From NCBI GenBank assembly GCA_029747015.1, contig JAKOGI010000328.1:644566-708565 (forward strand): DNA of 64,000 bases, written 5' to 3'. The first letter of the stretch is position 1; each line of letters opens with the position of its first letter. Below, one piece after another: positions 12,716 through 24,445 of the stretch. A program made the translations under genes and the position numbers. The DNA is from Carnegiea gigantea (lineage: Eukaryota > Streptophyta > Magnoliopsida > Caryophyllales > Cactaceae). The notes under the pieces are model-generated. The model saw only the letters and a program-made list of their open reading frames with translations, did no database searches and was not told the DNA's origin.

Positions 12716-13127
12716 TTTTCGACCTTTGGATGGTTTTACCCGCAATGGCCCATCAAAGTCGCTTTTTGACTATAAATTTTCGACCTTTGGATAACTTTAC
12801 CTGCAAGGGCCCTCCAAAGTCGCCTTCGATAATAAAATTCTTCGACCTTTGGATGGCTTGCCCGCAAGGGTCCATCAAAGTCGCCTTTTGATTATAAAAT
12901 TTTTCGACCTTTGGATGGCTTGCCCGCAAGGGTCCTCCAAAGTCGCCTTTGATTATAAAATTTTTCGACCTTTGGATGGCTTGCCCGCAAGGGTCCTCCA
13001 AAGTCGCCTTCGATTATAAATTTTCGGCCTTTGGATGGTTTGCCTACAGGGATCCACCCAAGTTGCATTCGACCATAAATTTTCGACTTTTGGATAGTTT
13101 TACCCCCAAGGGTCCGCCAAAGTATAG
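12716..13127. repeat. Minisatellite, about seven ~61-bp units
   Basis: Each unit contains TTCGACCTTTGGATGG, then GCCCGCAAGGGTCC, then AAAGTCGCCTT, then ATTATAAAATT. Units start near 12719, 12779, 12842, 12905, 12967, 13024 and 13083. The fourth and fifth units are almost identical, and the outer ones diverge, the pattern expected from unequal exchange acting most recently in the centre. Minus-strand frames stay open across several units and encode a repeated GGPLRASHPKVEKFYNQ-like peptide, but there is no sign that this is a gene. Confidence 0.93.
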
Positions 13128-13430
13128 ACGAGTGACTACTTTGATACCATAGAAAGGCACACATGATACATTTAATAACATGTATGGACGAGTGAAACAT
13201 GCGTAGTTAAGCTTTATTTTCATTCATATGTATGTCCTTTGTTGCTACAAAGTTTACAAAACACAACTTCGGACTGTATCACTGAGTCATTTAACTTTCA
13301 TACACTGCACTACACATAGATATGAACTTCCACCCCCTTATACCCTGTCTTTTTTGCATGTATATTTGCAGTACCCAAAAAAGAAAAACACACTCATAAA
13401 AACCAAAACACCGTGAATCTTCAACAAGTT
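13128..13430. other. Spacer and likely 3' UTR of the dehydrogenase
   Basis: It lies between the minisatellite and the stop codon of the minus-strand dehydrogenase. No other feature is seen. Confidence 0.4.
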
Positions 13431-15591
13431 CTAGCCGTTTATAACTGCTCCACCTGCAAAAACATAACCAATGGGTTGGTCATGGCCGGGATCGGATGGA
13501 TCAGATGTACCAATCTTACCCTAAATTACATACTATACGGCTACTTTTGATAAACTTTAATTATCTGAAACTTGCCCTCTTAAGAGTAGGGTTGGTTTAC
13601 TTACCATTAGGGTGGATGACCTGGCCAGAGATGTAAGAGGAGTCAGCATTGCTAGCCAAGAAAACATAAGATGGTGCAACCTCGCTTGGCTGGCCGGCTC
13701 TCTTCATAGGCACCTCAGATCCAAAGTTCTTGACCTCTTCCTCGGTAAAGGAGGCCGTGATCAATGGGGTCCAGATGGGTCCAGGGGCAACCCCCTTGAC
13801 CCGAATGCCCTTGTCCACGAGTTGAAGAGCTAGCCCCCTAGTGAAGGCCACAATCGCGCCCTTTGTAGAGGTGTAGTCTAGCAACTTGGCATTGCCCTTG
13901 TAGGCATTGATTGATCTTGTGTTGATGATGCTTCCCCCTTCTATCATATGCTTCAGTGCATGCCTATACATATACATTCATGGGAAAGCAACTCTAACTT
14001 AGAGGTGGCAAAAAATGCAAATCTGCCCTTATTTAACAATTTAGACAAGTAGAACAAACATGTACATCTATAATAAACATCCTTATTGACTATCGAGTAT
14101 ACCTCAAATCGGACAAATTGGACAAAGACTATATTCAGATCAAAAATATGTTTGATGCAAAAAATGAGGAGCAAAGAAAAAAGGAATGTATCCGAATTCT
14201 ACACTAGCACAACTTTTTCTCCAATTAACACCCTTTAATTTCCCTAGGTTGGACAAGTTTAATAATTAATTAGGGTAGGTGACAAAGTTTTACCCACATC
14301 AAATTTAACCCAACCCTAAACTTGCATAATATTGCATAAGCCATTAATTAATTACCTTGTAACAAAGAAGTAAGAGAAGATGTTAGTCCTAAAAACCCTG
14401 ACAAGCCTCTGCTCATCAATCTCCTCAACAGTGGCACATTCATACTGCTCAGCGCTATTATTGACAAGGATATCGATGTGGCCGAAAGCATTGACGACCT
14501 CATCAACCACCCTCTTGCAGTTTTCGTCGTAGCCCAAGTCAGCAGGGATCGATATGGGGTCCTTAGAATCGGACGTTTTCACTTCCTTTATCATTGCAAG
14601 TGTGTCTTGGGCGTCCTTGTCTTCGTGACCCTTCACGTACGTGAAGGCCACGGTCGCACCTTCTCGTGCAAAGCAGTGGCACACTGCCCTTCCTATCCCT
14701 GAGTCTCCCCTTGTTACCAACGCCGCTTTCCCCTGCCATTTTTAAGAAAAGGATTTGAATAATATGTACCACTTGATGCATGCCCAATTAACTACTATGG
14801 ATCAAGTAATTAAGTTTGTGACATGGACTTATAGTGTGAACTGTGAAGACGTCCCCGCTAATATACATCTTGATGCAATAATTTGTATGAATCAGCTTGA
14901 CGGTAAAATATATGATTTATGGGTCACCCTAAACATGTCATATCACATATAGTGCTTCTGAACTACGGCCTCTTTTTTTTTTTGGTTGATAAATGAAAAA
15001 ATTTGGTAAATATTGGTATCAATTGGTAAGAGTTCTGAAACATTGATATTTTTTGAAAGGATTGGTTAGGGGTAATAAAGATTGAAAAAAGTTGATCAAA
15101 TTTGGATTTTTTTTAAGCAGTAGAAATGAAAGGAAACAAATGGTGAGTACTGAGAAAGATCGATAAAGAATGGAATTTTGGAGGGATTTTTGGTTGAAAC
15201 AAATAACAATAGGTAAGAAACGGTGAGAAATGAAAAGACTTGATAAATACTGATGAACCAACGAAAAAAAATAAGCTCTTAGAGGTACAATATTTGAAAA
15301 GTTACGAGATTAAGTAAGTCAATAGGAATCAAGTTCTCTCATAAAAATAATGGTGATTGTTGAAATATGAAAGTGAGTATTATAAAAAAAAAAAACGTAA
15401 AATTACCCGTCATCATGCCATGTAAGATAACGACATGGCAATTCCAAGGATGCGACAGAATATAAATATAGATATAGATACAAACAATACCCGATAAATA
15501 TCGATCGATATAGGTATAGATATAGATAAGATACCTGAAGCTTGTTGGCAGGTTTGTAGTGCTGAGTGGCAGCATGAGGGGTGGGATCCAT
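13431..15591 (-). CDS. Short-chain dehydrogenase (glucose/ribitol dehydrogenase homolog type), probably impaired
   Basis: The protein is an NAD(P)-dependent reductase of the classical-extended SDR type abundant in seeds; relatives are called glucose and ribitol dehydrogenase homologs or NADPH-dependent aldehyde reductase. Minus-strand exons are 15591-15535, 14732-14356, 13963-13605 and 13453-13431 (stop TAG), giving 271 residues in frame from Met at 15591. The catalytic triad is present: Ser162, and Tyr175-x3-Lys179 in DYTSTKGA. The cofactor loop reads TRGDSGIG (26-33), so the first Gly of the family's TGxxxGxG is Arg (codon 14709-14711). Two further unusual residues are Arg161 (INTRS, where relatives have Thr) and Lys201 (RVKG, where relatives have Asn). 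Relatives carry about 25 more N-terminal residues. Those are encoded upstream, but a 4-bp insertion at 15646-15652 puts the ATG at 15661 out of frame. It could still yield a shortened protein, but the motif damage suggests decay. Confidence 0.85.
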
Positions 15592-15821
15592 GACATGCTC
15601 TTTCCCAGGCCGAGTGTCCTGCCTCTGAGGCGGGAAGTTCCCTCCATCGATCCGACGCCATTAATTACTTTAACACTCAACTAATTACCTCATAATTAAT
15701 TGTTGTCCCTTCTTTGCCAACCGTAGGTGTATAGTACGTGGTAGGACTTATGAGCTTGTTTTTTTGGATCAATTAATTAAGTTTATATATGATGATGATC
15801 ACCTAGATCGACCTTCCCTTG

Positions 15822-15932
15822 GTCTATATATATGCATGCATGGAATGGAATGAGGAGAGAGAAAGTGAAGGTTACGTGGCAGGGGGGACGGCAATTTAGT
15901 GTGCATGCAGATCGCTGAAAATGGACACGTCG
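15822..15932 (-). promoter_or_regulatory. Seed/ABA-type promoter of the dehydrogenase
   Basis: Upstream of the dehydrogenase on the minus strand there is a TATATATA box (15824-15833) immediately next to a perfect RY element CATGCATG (15835-15842). An ABRE-type ACGTGGC follows at 15874-15880, then a second CATGC motif at 15903-15908 and an ACACGTCG at 15925-15932. RY elements bind B3 factors of the ABI3/FUS3/LEC2 group, and ABREs bind ABA-regulated bZIP factors. The combination is typical of seed-maturation promoters. Function here is inferred from the motifs only. Confidence 0.6.
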
Positions 15933-15959
15933 CTGAAAGGATATTCGGAATGCAATACT

Positions 15960-16868
15960 TGGCACTCTTATTCTTCTTAAATTCCTTGAGACTTCATCCT
16001 AATCCACCGTCTTCAACGGTTAGAAATAACACAACAGCCGCAATAGGACGCATGACTTCTAGACACTTTTCCTCATAATACCAATTCACCTCTTTTTCCC
16101 CTTCTCTGTTTGTCTTTTTCTTATAGGAAACAAAATGATTTTTTTTAATTTTTATTTTGATCGTAACCAAGTAAAATGATCGTAGTTTAGAAATTATATT
16201 ATTACGTATTACATTACAAAAATTTACATGATTAAATTTTAAAAAGTTACTATTTATAAAGTATATATATAAATAATTCATCGATCGTCTATCTTCTTTT
16301 TTACATTTATAAATCTTATATATGTAACAATGGGTAATGGATAATAATAATGTGGCTTATAAATTATGTAATTGAGATTTTGAATTGAAGGTGAACTTTA
16401 CATGCAGTAAGCAGATGGATCTTTAAAGTTTAAGTGTAAATTATTAATTTGGTTCATATGGCTATGTATACATTAATTAATCTCTAAAGATGTTTTATTT
16501 CCTTTGATAAGTACAATTCACTTGAATCTACTGTTGTTTATCTTCTAACAATTAGAGACGTACAATATATCGATTTAACGAGGGATAATCATATATTTAA
16601 AGTCTCACCTATCGTAAATTTTATAGAAGATCCATCTCCTTAATCGATGATCCATCTCTTTATTTTTTCTGATGTAAAATATGTTAGCCAAGCACCTACT
16701 AAGCGCACTAGCAGGGTTCAAATCTTGGTGGAAGCCAAGTGAGGAGAAAGTGCTTGGCACTCATAGGCTTGATCTGGCCTGGTGTCCCCTTTCTCACCCA
16801 AAAATCTTCCCTGGGCCTACTCCTTACCTTACCAATCACAAGTTTAGCATTGGGTCTGAATTATTTAA
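15960..16868. other. AT-rich intergenic DNA, no gene
   Basis: Upstream region of the dehydrogenase up to the fold-back element. No coding signal or clear repeat is recognised. Confidence 0.45.
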
Positions 16869-17811
16869 AGGGTAATGATATGTGCTTGCCCCAAGACAAT
16901 CTAAAGTGTCTTGCTTCATCGTAGATTCACATGTTTTACGATTTAAAACCATAAATTTTTTAATGATTACACTTGTTTATGAATTGCTAACCTTAAGTAT
17001 TCACCGGCTATGCTGACAAAATATTAAATGATACCCTATTCGCATTAATCTTATCCACGAGTACATATGATACGCTTGTTTTAGAAATGTAATAAATTAT
17101 GAATAAAAATATGATTTTATATAATTTATAAGTTGTAATATGTTTCTACTATTCGATTCTACCGTTTTTTCAATTTAAAAACATAATAGAATGATTTTTA
17201 AGTCAATACTTGTAGCAAGATACTTACCATTTTGCTATTTAAAAGAAGGGGGGATAGGTGAGGGAGGAGACAAAAATGACATCATCAACCAGTGTGGATT
17301 CTACTGAAGTAGGATATGCATAGATCTAATTGTATGAGGCATTACACTTATCCTTGCAAACATATGGCTAATTTAGAGGGACCCGCAAAGAAATTTTGGA
17401 AAATAGATTTTGAGGATTTAGGACATTGCAAAATGATAAGTGTCTTATTGCAAGATGCTTTATAAGTGTCTTGTTTAATTAAAAGATCATACTATTATAT
17501 TTTTAATTGAAAAAAATAATAGGATCGAATCGTGGAAGCATATTACAACTTATAAATTGTATAAAATGATATTTTTATTCATAATTTGTTATATTTCTAA
17601 AATACACATATCATATGTACTCGCGGATAGGATTAATGCGATTAGAGTATCATTTAATATTTTGTCGGCGTAGCCGACGAATATTTAAGGTTAGCAATTC
17701 ATAATTAAGTGTAATTATTGAAAAAATTGTGATTTTAAATCATAAAACATATTAATTTATGATAAGGCAAGACATTTAAGGGTGTTGCAACAAGACATAT
17801 ATCACTACCCT
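16869..17811. mobile_element. Fold-back element, 943 bp with ~300-bp inverted arms
   Basis: The left end AGGGTAATGATATGTGCTTG matches the complement of the right end (AGGGTAGTGATATATGTCTTG). The similarity continues inward for about 300 bp on each side (16869-17190 against 17490-17811), including the pair GATTCACATGTTTTACGATT and the complement of AATCATAAAACATATTAATT. A TAA triplet flanks each end (16866-16868 and 17812-17814), a plausible target duplication. The centre (about 17190-17490) is unique and non-coding. It is a non-autonomous DNA transposon; the superfamily is uncertain, as a 3-bp TAA duplication would fit a PIF/Harbinger-like source. It sits about 100 bp from the seryl-tRNA synthetase relic. 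Confidence 0.8.
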
Positions 17812-17908
17812 TAAGACATTATGGTGAGACAGCTAAGGATAGTATTAGTGGCCATAGGTCTTTTTTTCTAGTTCTGTGATTGACTTTCTTCTATTGCTGT
17901 AATTGCAA

Positions 17909-18391
17909 ATGAAGCTTTCATATGAAATAGTGGCCATAGTTTCTGGGGTGCTGAATGATGCAGCTGCCAAGAAACATGACTTGGAAGCACGGTTCCCCGC
18001 TTCAAATACATACGGAGAGTTGGTATCATGCTCAAACTGTACAGACTACCAATCAGGAAGATTAGAAATTCGATATGGCCAGAAAAAGGTACTCCATTTG
18101 TTTAAATGAGTGTTGATCTCTCATGCCAGAAAAGAAATAGTTACTGAGAAAACGAGTGCAATGTGTCATGTTTGGTTGCAGGGCAATGTACAAACAAAAC
18201 AATACGTGCATTTGGTGAATTCTACCCTCACAGCAACAGAAAGAACTATTTGCTGTATTCTGGGGAATTATTAGACTGAAAATGGCGTTGAAATACCCGG
18301 AGTCTTGAGACCGTACATGGGTGGAAAGATGTTTTTACCCTTCCACAGCAAACCTGCTCCAGAAGCAAAGGGAAAGCAGTGCAAACCGTAG
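17909..18391 (+). pseudogene. Seryl-tRNA synthetase C-terminal relic
   Basis: Two consecutive exons of cytosolic SerRS survive. 17909-18088 encodes [20 protein letters not shown]...SCSNCTDYQ, part of the catalytic core. 18182-18391 encodes TKQYVHLVNSTLTATERT, which contains class II motif 3 and its Arg, and the Lys-rich C-terminus. The intron between them has intact GT and AG, so this is a genomic remnant and not a retrocopy. The acceptor before the first exon reads GCAA where AG is expected, a TAG (18272-18274) replaces the Gln codon after the ILENY-like segment, and everything upstream of these last ~135 residues (tRNA-binding arm, motifs 1 and 2) is absent from the window. The fold-back element ends just upstream of the break. 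Confidence 0.9.
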
Positions 18392-20064
18392 TGTGTGTGT
18401 CTAATCGACAGTCAGACTAAGAAACAGCATGAGTTATTCAATTCCTACTTTTTGGGTAGCGATAATCCACAATTTGGTCCGTGCTTTGATTCTCATTTGT
18501 TCACTGATGTGGAAAATTAGGAATTGGTTTACTAGGTCTTGCTTTGATATTGCTCAACACGCGGATTTGGTCTCTTTGATATTCTGTTAAGGCCAGGAGT
18601 TGTTGAACTGTTGTGTAATATACAAATGTTTCCTGCTGTACTCTCTTTTTGATACAGTGGAGTAGCCCTCTTGCTGAATCTTGATTTTCAGAACTCTTAT
18701 TTCATTGTTCTTGTTGGATGCCCCACCCTTCTTTCATTGTTGGGAAACTCAAGCTTAAGCTTGCCTACCGAGGATTACGTCATGGTTTTCATGTCAGGAA
18801 TTCAGGATTATGCATACAATGTCATTTACAATTCCGCATTTGTCACAGAGAAGACGAAGATACATTTGTGCATTGAAACTGTGTCATCTCTCTGTGGTTT
18901 GGCCAGATTTTGTTTTGGGGTGATAATTCATACCGGATGACATTCATGGTAGCATGGTAATGCTCTACAATAATGCATTTCTTCAATATTCAAACAAATC
19001 ACCTTGATCGAGTTGTATCTCAATAATTTCAAACAAAATTCAAGGGACAGACAAAACAAGCAATTCCAACCCCAAAAAGATGAAACGAGAACGCAGGGAA
19101 AGCAGTAAGACTATTAGGCCGTGATGCCCCCGAGTGCATAATTCTCTAGAGTGGAGATGCATCCTCTGCTTCTTGGGATGCCATCTATTAAAGATGCTCT
19201 TACTAATCACTACTGCTAACTAGAAGCATTCCGCAAAATCTGACATCATTTTTTCTTCTTCTAGCAAATATAGATGGTGAGTTTCTCCAATAAAATTACT
19301 GATTAAATCTTGTCAACTTCCACCACAATCAGTCATAGCAGACGAATTGTCAGCTCTCAGTGCAGAGCAGCCATAGTTGAACTGATCTTGCATAAGCCCA
19401 AAAAGCCTGGCCAACTTATGACCTAGTTTTTTTACAAAGACTTCGTTGTACCCTTTAGTGAATCTTGACCCTTTTCAAGTTTGATCATCTCTGTTCATTC
19501 GGAAAAAAAAAGAAAAATTATAAATGATCGAAAATAGGGACTCTAGACACTACCAATGAAGTAAAGGATCCTATCTAAGCAAGTCAAAAGAAGATTGAAT
19601 AACTCCACTACTTGTACTAAGTTTTCTGATAATGAGGTCATCATGAAGTGTGCAAATGTAATATGCCATTAATTTATAATTTATAATTTATTTGGACATA
19701 AAGACAAAGGTAGGGGAGAAGAGACATGTGAGGGCCTGTTCAAAGAAATTTGGAAAAAGAGACAGCAACATTCCTCTCCCCACCCCCCCAACCCCTTTTC
19801 TTTTCCATGAGCTAGCTGTGTTTATGTGGCCTGTTTTGAAATAACCTACTGAGGATGTTGTTAAAGGCTACGATCATACTTTTGAAACCATAACACGTCG
19901 TTCTCACAAATTAACATTTACTTTTCTTTACATTGAAAGCTGTTTTTAAAATTTAATTTCAAGTACATGTTTTGTTTCATTTTTTCTTTTTAGATTAACT
20001 TTATATATACATAAGAAAATTCTTATGAGTGTCATGAGTTCTATTTCACAGTTAATAGTCCGTG
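18392..20064. other. Former SerRS 3' flank and intergenic DNA
   Basis: The first several hundred bases probably include the old SerRS 3' UTR. A short open frame at 18671-18940 has no recognisable family. Nothing else is supported. Confidence 0.4.
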
Positions 20065-20205
20065 AATTTTTTTTTTGGGGACTCAAATGAGTCGCAAAGG
20101 CAGTACAATATAGTAAGGGAAGGGAGAATCGAACCTGAGACCTAATACAATTAGGATCTTAATCTTAACTACTTAACTAAGATCTCATCGGTATAGTCCA
20201 TGAAT
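20065..20205 (-). mobile_element. tRNA-derived SINE-like repeat
   Basis: On the minus strand a B-box-like GGTTCGATTCTCC (complement of 20123-20135) lies about 35 bp downstream of an A-box-like TTAGTTAAGTAGTTAAG (complement of 20164-20181). This spacing resembles a tRNA promoter as found at SINE heads. The T-run side (20070-20080) would be the tail. No target duplication was defined. Confidence 0.4.
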
Positions 20206-20387
20206 TATTAAGGGTTTTGAGTATTGAAACTATTTGCAAATAATTATTACGTTTCTATTATTCCAAGCACACATGGTAACTAACTAAACCTAAACCCCAC
20301 TTATTATAGTAGGAATTGAAATAGTCAATAAACATACGCCACCAATGATCAAGTCTTTCTCCGTTTGGACTAAATGGATGGCCCTTT

Positions 20388-20575
20388 GTTTGGGTATAAT
20401 AATTAGTCTAAAAGCATTTGAAAAAAAAAAAAAACATATATTCAGCAAGAGTAAAATGATTAACAAGTCAACCTCAAAAAATGTCCTTTTTTTTGGTATA
20501 GTAATTAGTCTGCAAGCATTTGAAAAAACAACACATACTCAGTAAGAGCAAAATGATTAACAAGTCTACCTCAAA
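20388..20575. repeat. Two imperfect ~104-bp tandem units
   Basis: Each unit contains GGTATA(A/G)TAATTAGTCT, AAGCATTTGAAAAAA and AAAATGATTAACAAGTC. A third partial copy of the last segment follows at about 20584. Confidence 0.75.
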
Positions 20576-21160
20576 AAAAAAAAATGATTAACAAGTCAAG
20601 AAATAATGGGATTATCATTGTTCAATTTAGAAGTTAATTAATTTAATTATGAGCAATTAGTGGAAGTTTGTGGGATCCCATCTCTACCAAACACAACTAC
20701 AAAAAGATAAATGGGCCCTCAGGTGCCTTCTTTTTTTAGGGGACGCAAAAAAAAAAATAAATGGGCTACATTTATGGGCCGGTCCCATGAAAGTAGATCC
20801 GTGATGAATGGTACATTCACCAAGACTTTATCATTTATTTAAATTAATTTATTTCGTCACATTCATCAAGAATTTCTTTCAAAAAGAAAAGATATGGAAT
20901 TAATTAAAAAGCATGAACATTTAAATACTTTGTTGCTTTAATCAAGTCAGATTAGATCTGGCTGACTTTTCTTGACAAATAAAGGGGCTTAAAGTGCCAA
21001 AATATAAGCCATAAAAATAGGGGGATGTTGTGTACTGCCGTATCGGGGACCTCATGTTGTCATAAATATATAATGTTTCCCACTTCCCCCCTTTTCTTTT
21101 TGTGCGTTTAAATTGGCGCCTAATCTACATGAATCTCGTGAGTATGGTGGGGCAACGGTA

Positions 21161-21280
21161 TTCCTATGGGCCTGTATTAATCAATTTAGTTGATAAATAT
21201 TTAGATTTATTATTTTTGTGTTCCTATGGGCCTGTATTAATCAATTTAGTTGATAAATATTTAGATTTATTATTTTTGTG
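21161..21280. repeat. Exact 60-bp tandem duplication
   Basis: Positions 21161-21220 and 21221-21280 are identical over all 60 bases, beginning TTCCTATGGGCCTGTATTAA. Perfect identity implies a very recent duplication or an assembly artefact. Confidence 0.97.
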
Positions 21281-21309
21281 TGCAAATGGAGGCAAAATAT
21301 ATGATTCGT

Positions 21310-21590
21310 ATATTTGGCAAACAACCGTTAGTTGTTTGTATTAGCTGTTTGCAGCAAAATTATTTAGTAAAATTAGCTGTTTTTGATAAAGTTGTGAGAT
21401 AAAAAGTTCATTCTCAAAAAACCTCTTCCCAAAAAAGCTAATAAAATTAACTTTTTCAAATTAACTTTTTAGACCCAAAAAATTCTTTCAAAAAGCCATT
21501 TTACCAAACACTTAAATTAACTGTTTGACTAGGTCAAACAACTAATTTTAGTCCAAACAGCTATTTTTGACCAAAACTTTCTCCAAGAAA
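21310..21590. mobile_element. Possible hAT-like MITE remnant
   Basis: Inverted GTTAGTTGTTTG (left) and CAAACAACTAA (right) enclose AT-rich DNA with several more inverted GCTGTTTG/CAAACAGC copies. That composition is typical of small hAT-type MITEs. Precise ends and target duplication were not found. Confidence 0.35.
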
Positions 21591-21599
21591 CTGTTTATC

Positions 21600-24021
21600 A
21601 ATTACTCCGTATATGAAACTATGTATTCAGTTACTCCTACATGTAAGATTATTATTAACATTTCATTATGTGTACTTCATTGGCTGTGTGCTAGTTAGCT
21701 ACACGTCCATAGAATAATCATAATATTTAGCTATCCATATCAAAAGATACATACACATGGATAGAAATTAATGGAGTAACTAATTAATATTATAAAATAA
21801 AAAAATAGTAAAATTTTAGGATATAACTAGACCTAAAAAAGAAGCCGTAAATAATTTTGATATAAATATAAAGTGAGTGTTTTGCTTCACTGTCAGCTAG
21901 ATACCCTTTGCATCTTATAAACAATTATCCCTTGAATTGGTTCGAAATGAAATAATTTGAAGGGATCCTTGATCCTTTCAATTGACTTGCAAGAGAGGGA
22001 ATACAACTTTTAATATAAATACCCATGAAAAAGAACTTTAATATGAGAATTACTCCAAATAAAAAGGGGACAAAGTCTTTGTAATTGCCAGAGAATGTAT
22101 ATTATATAGTTAGACGTAGATTTGACTTTGAATCCTTTCTCAGCTCATTCTTTTCTCTATCTTTTTTTTAAAAATTTTTTATGAAATATTTAATTCAACT
22201 AGAGGGAGCCTAGTCTAAATTGTACTCACTATCAAGCTACTCGTGCAATCTTAAAGGCAGCTACAATTACAAATATGCCGGCACAAAGGATCAACTATCT
22301 CAACAGATATTAACTCACCATCGATCTTGAGTTCCACATTACTTATTAAGTTAAAATATTATATTATTGGCGTGAGTGTGCTGATAGATTGGTTAACTAA
22401 TCAAGATCTCTCTAATTTTCGCCCCATTTAGAATAATACTTAAACTGTTAAATCAAATTTGATGAGAGAAAAGTTATCTGCATAAAATTTTAATGAGACT
22501 ATTTAAAAAAAAGTATTTAATTATTATCAGTATGAAACTTAGTTCACAATCCGGTGTGAGAATAATCGGTTGTTTCCTTTGCTAAGCCAAAAGTTAGCTT
22601 CAAACAAAGTAGCAATAATAAAAGTAGCACTATACGTCAAAAATACAACAAATCAAAGAGCAAAGAAGGCTTTAGTAGAAATATAGTGGCATAATTGGAA
22701 ATAACAAAATCCTGAAAAGTAAAGTTCTCCCCACGTACGCGTGACGAAGCTAATCAATCAACAATAGTTTTGAAGCTTCCCTCTCCACCGTTTCCAATGC
22801 GCACACACACGGAGAGAGAGAGAGAGAGAGAAACTTTTTTTTTTAAAGGTTGTATATGTCAATAAGCAAAGGACCACATCAGCTAATTAAAGAAAAAGGA
22901 GTAACGGATGAAGTTCTCTTATGAATGAAGATGCAAATGTGAAAATGGGAGAAAGCAAAATGTCTTTAATTTGTGGTTTGAATATAAATGCGTATTTAAG
23001 GTTGAAGACATTTTTGTCATTTAAAATAATAATCTATGTAATTATTATAAAAACTATTATGGGCAAATTATTTAATAAGATTTTATTCTCCTTTATAACC
23101 TAATCATTGTACAATTATAACCTATCAGTAAATTTTTTTTAGGACTGATAAAATATATATTAAATGATTAATTGATATTGTGTAAGTGCCTACGAGACCT
23201 AAATTATTGACAAGATCTCCCAGTATAATTTAATATACATGTCCTTTGAAACCCTACCATCTCCCCCCCCCCCCCCCAAAAAGAAAAAGAATTTGAGCAG
23301 TGTTTGATGATTGATCCAAGTGAACTGTGCAAAAGTGTTCATGTCGGCTTTGTGTTTTGTGTGTTTTGTTATGAAGCGAGTACTCTTCTCAGGGGGTAGT
23401 TCACCTTGCGTATACAATTTGCTCAATCAAATTCCGTATGCAGTAAACAGATGTGAGTGTTAAATATTTTTTTTAAAAAAAAATGCAAATCATGAGACAT
23501 AAAGATCAGATATAGACAAGATTTGAATCTAGGTCTCTTGTAATAATTCATAGAAATTTATTAGTTGAGTTAACTGATGTCCACTAAATATTAATTTTAT
23601 AATCACAACATATCGAATTAGGGTGTACATAAGTCCCTTTGGAAATGTCTAGTTATATTTTAATAATGGTAAACTAAGCTGACCTGCTTACGAAAAGATC
23701 TAATAAATCAAAAATTTTATTTTAGGTCTTGTCTTTTCTATCATTTTTATGTTCCTTTGCACCCGAAAGAAATATTGTTTTTCCATTAAAATTTTTTTTT
23801 CGATCATTCATCATATTATAATACATACATTTTAGGTCCCCAAGCTTTAACTGTTCATGTATTCATGAATAAAGTCCAAGTAGTAGGTTTCAATAATTTC
23901 GTCTAGTAAAATTTTCAGACTTTATTATCAAATGTATGTGTTGAAATCTCACCTATACCTATATGAACCTTTATGTTTCCCATTTAACCAAAAGATAAAT
24001 AAATAAAAACCCTCTAAGTTT

Positions 24022-24065
<44 letters not shown>

Positions 24066-24445
24066 TGTAATTGTGGAAACACATTTGCACAAGTAGTGGA
24101 ATACAATCAGAATTTCAAAACCAACACCATATATACCAAAAGGGATGCCAATAGCCCATGCATTCACAATTTCACATGTTCTAAAGAGGAGAAAGAGAAC
24201 ACCAAAGGTCTTGCAAGACATCAGAATTTACTCATCAATTCAAAATTTCAAAATTGACAGAAAGTGAAAGAATGTGACTACCCATACGCTTCTCCAAAAA
24301 TGAATGAATACAGCCAGGATTTCGATGATGAAAATTTTATCTAGTAAGAATGAAGGCCGAAAGCGAAGCCAAGTTACTCAGCGTCGGTGACTCTAAGCTA
24401 ACTTTATATTCGTCCAAGTCTTTCTCAATTAGCATTCTCCAGATC
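21600..24445. other. Repeat-bearing intergenic DNA, no gene
   Basis: It contains a (GA)n microsatellite (22811-22831), a C-run/A-run composite (23263-23282) and a (TA)n microsatellite (24024-24059). Around 23505-23590 there is another B-box-like stretch (complement AGATTCAAATCTTG), possibly a SINE relic. No protein family is recognised. Confidence 0.45.

Noticed and set aside
12753..13200. Open minus-strand frames across the minisatellite as a repeat protein gene
   Set aside because: The open frames follow from the repeat unit itself; frame shifts between units and no start, splice or family evidence.
15413..15661. MASDRWRELP frame as the true dehydrogenase N-terminus
   Set aside because: It is out of phase with the next exon; the family sequence GGNFPPQ...RPGKEHVMDP is in the neighbouring frame after the 4-bp insertion.
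18671..18940. 89-codon frame downstream of the SerRS relic
   Set aside because: No recognisable domain; located where the SerRS 3' UTR should be.
21161..21280. Functional repeat because both copies keep an open frame
   Set aside because: Sixty is a multiple of three, so the frame is kept automatically; no other coding evidence.
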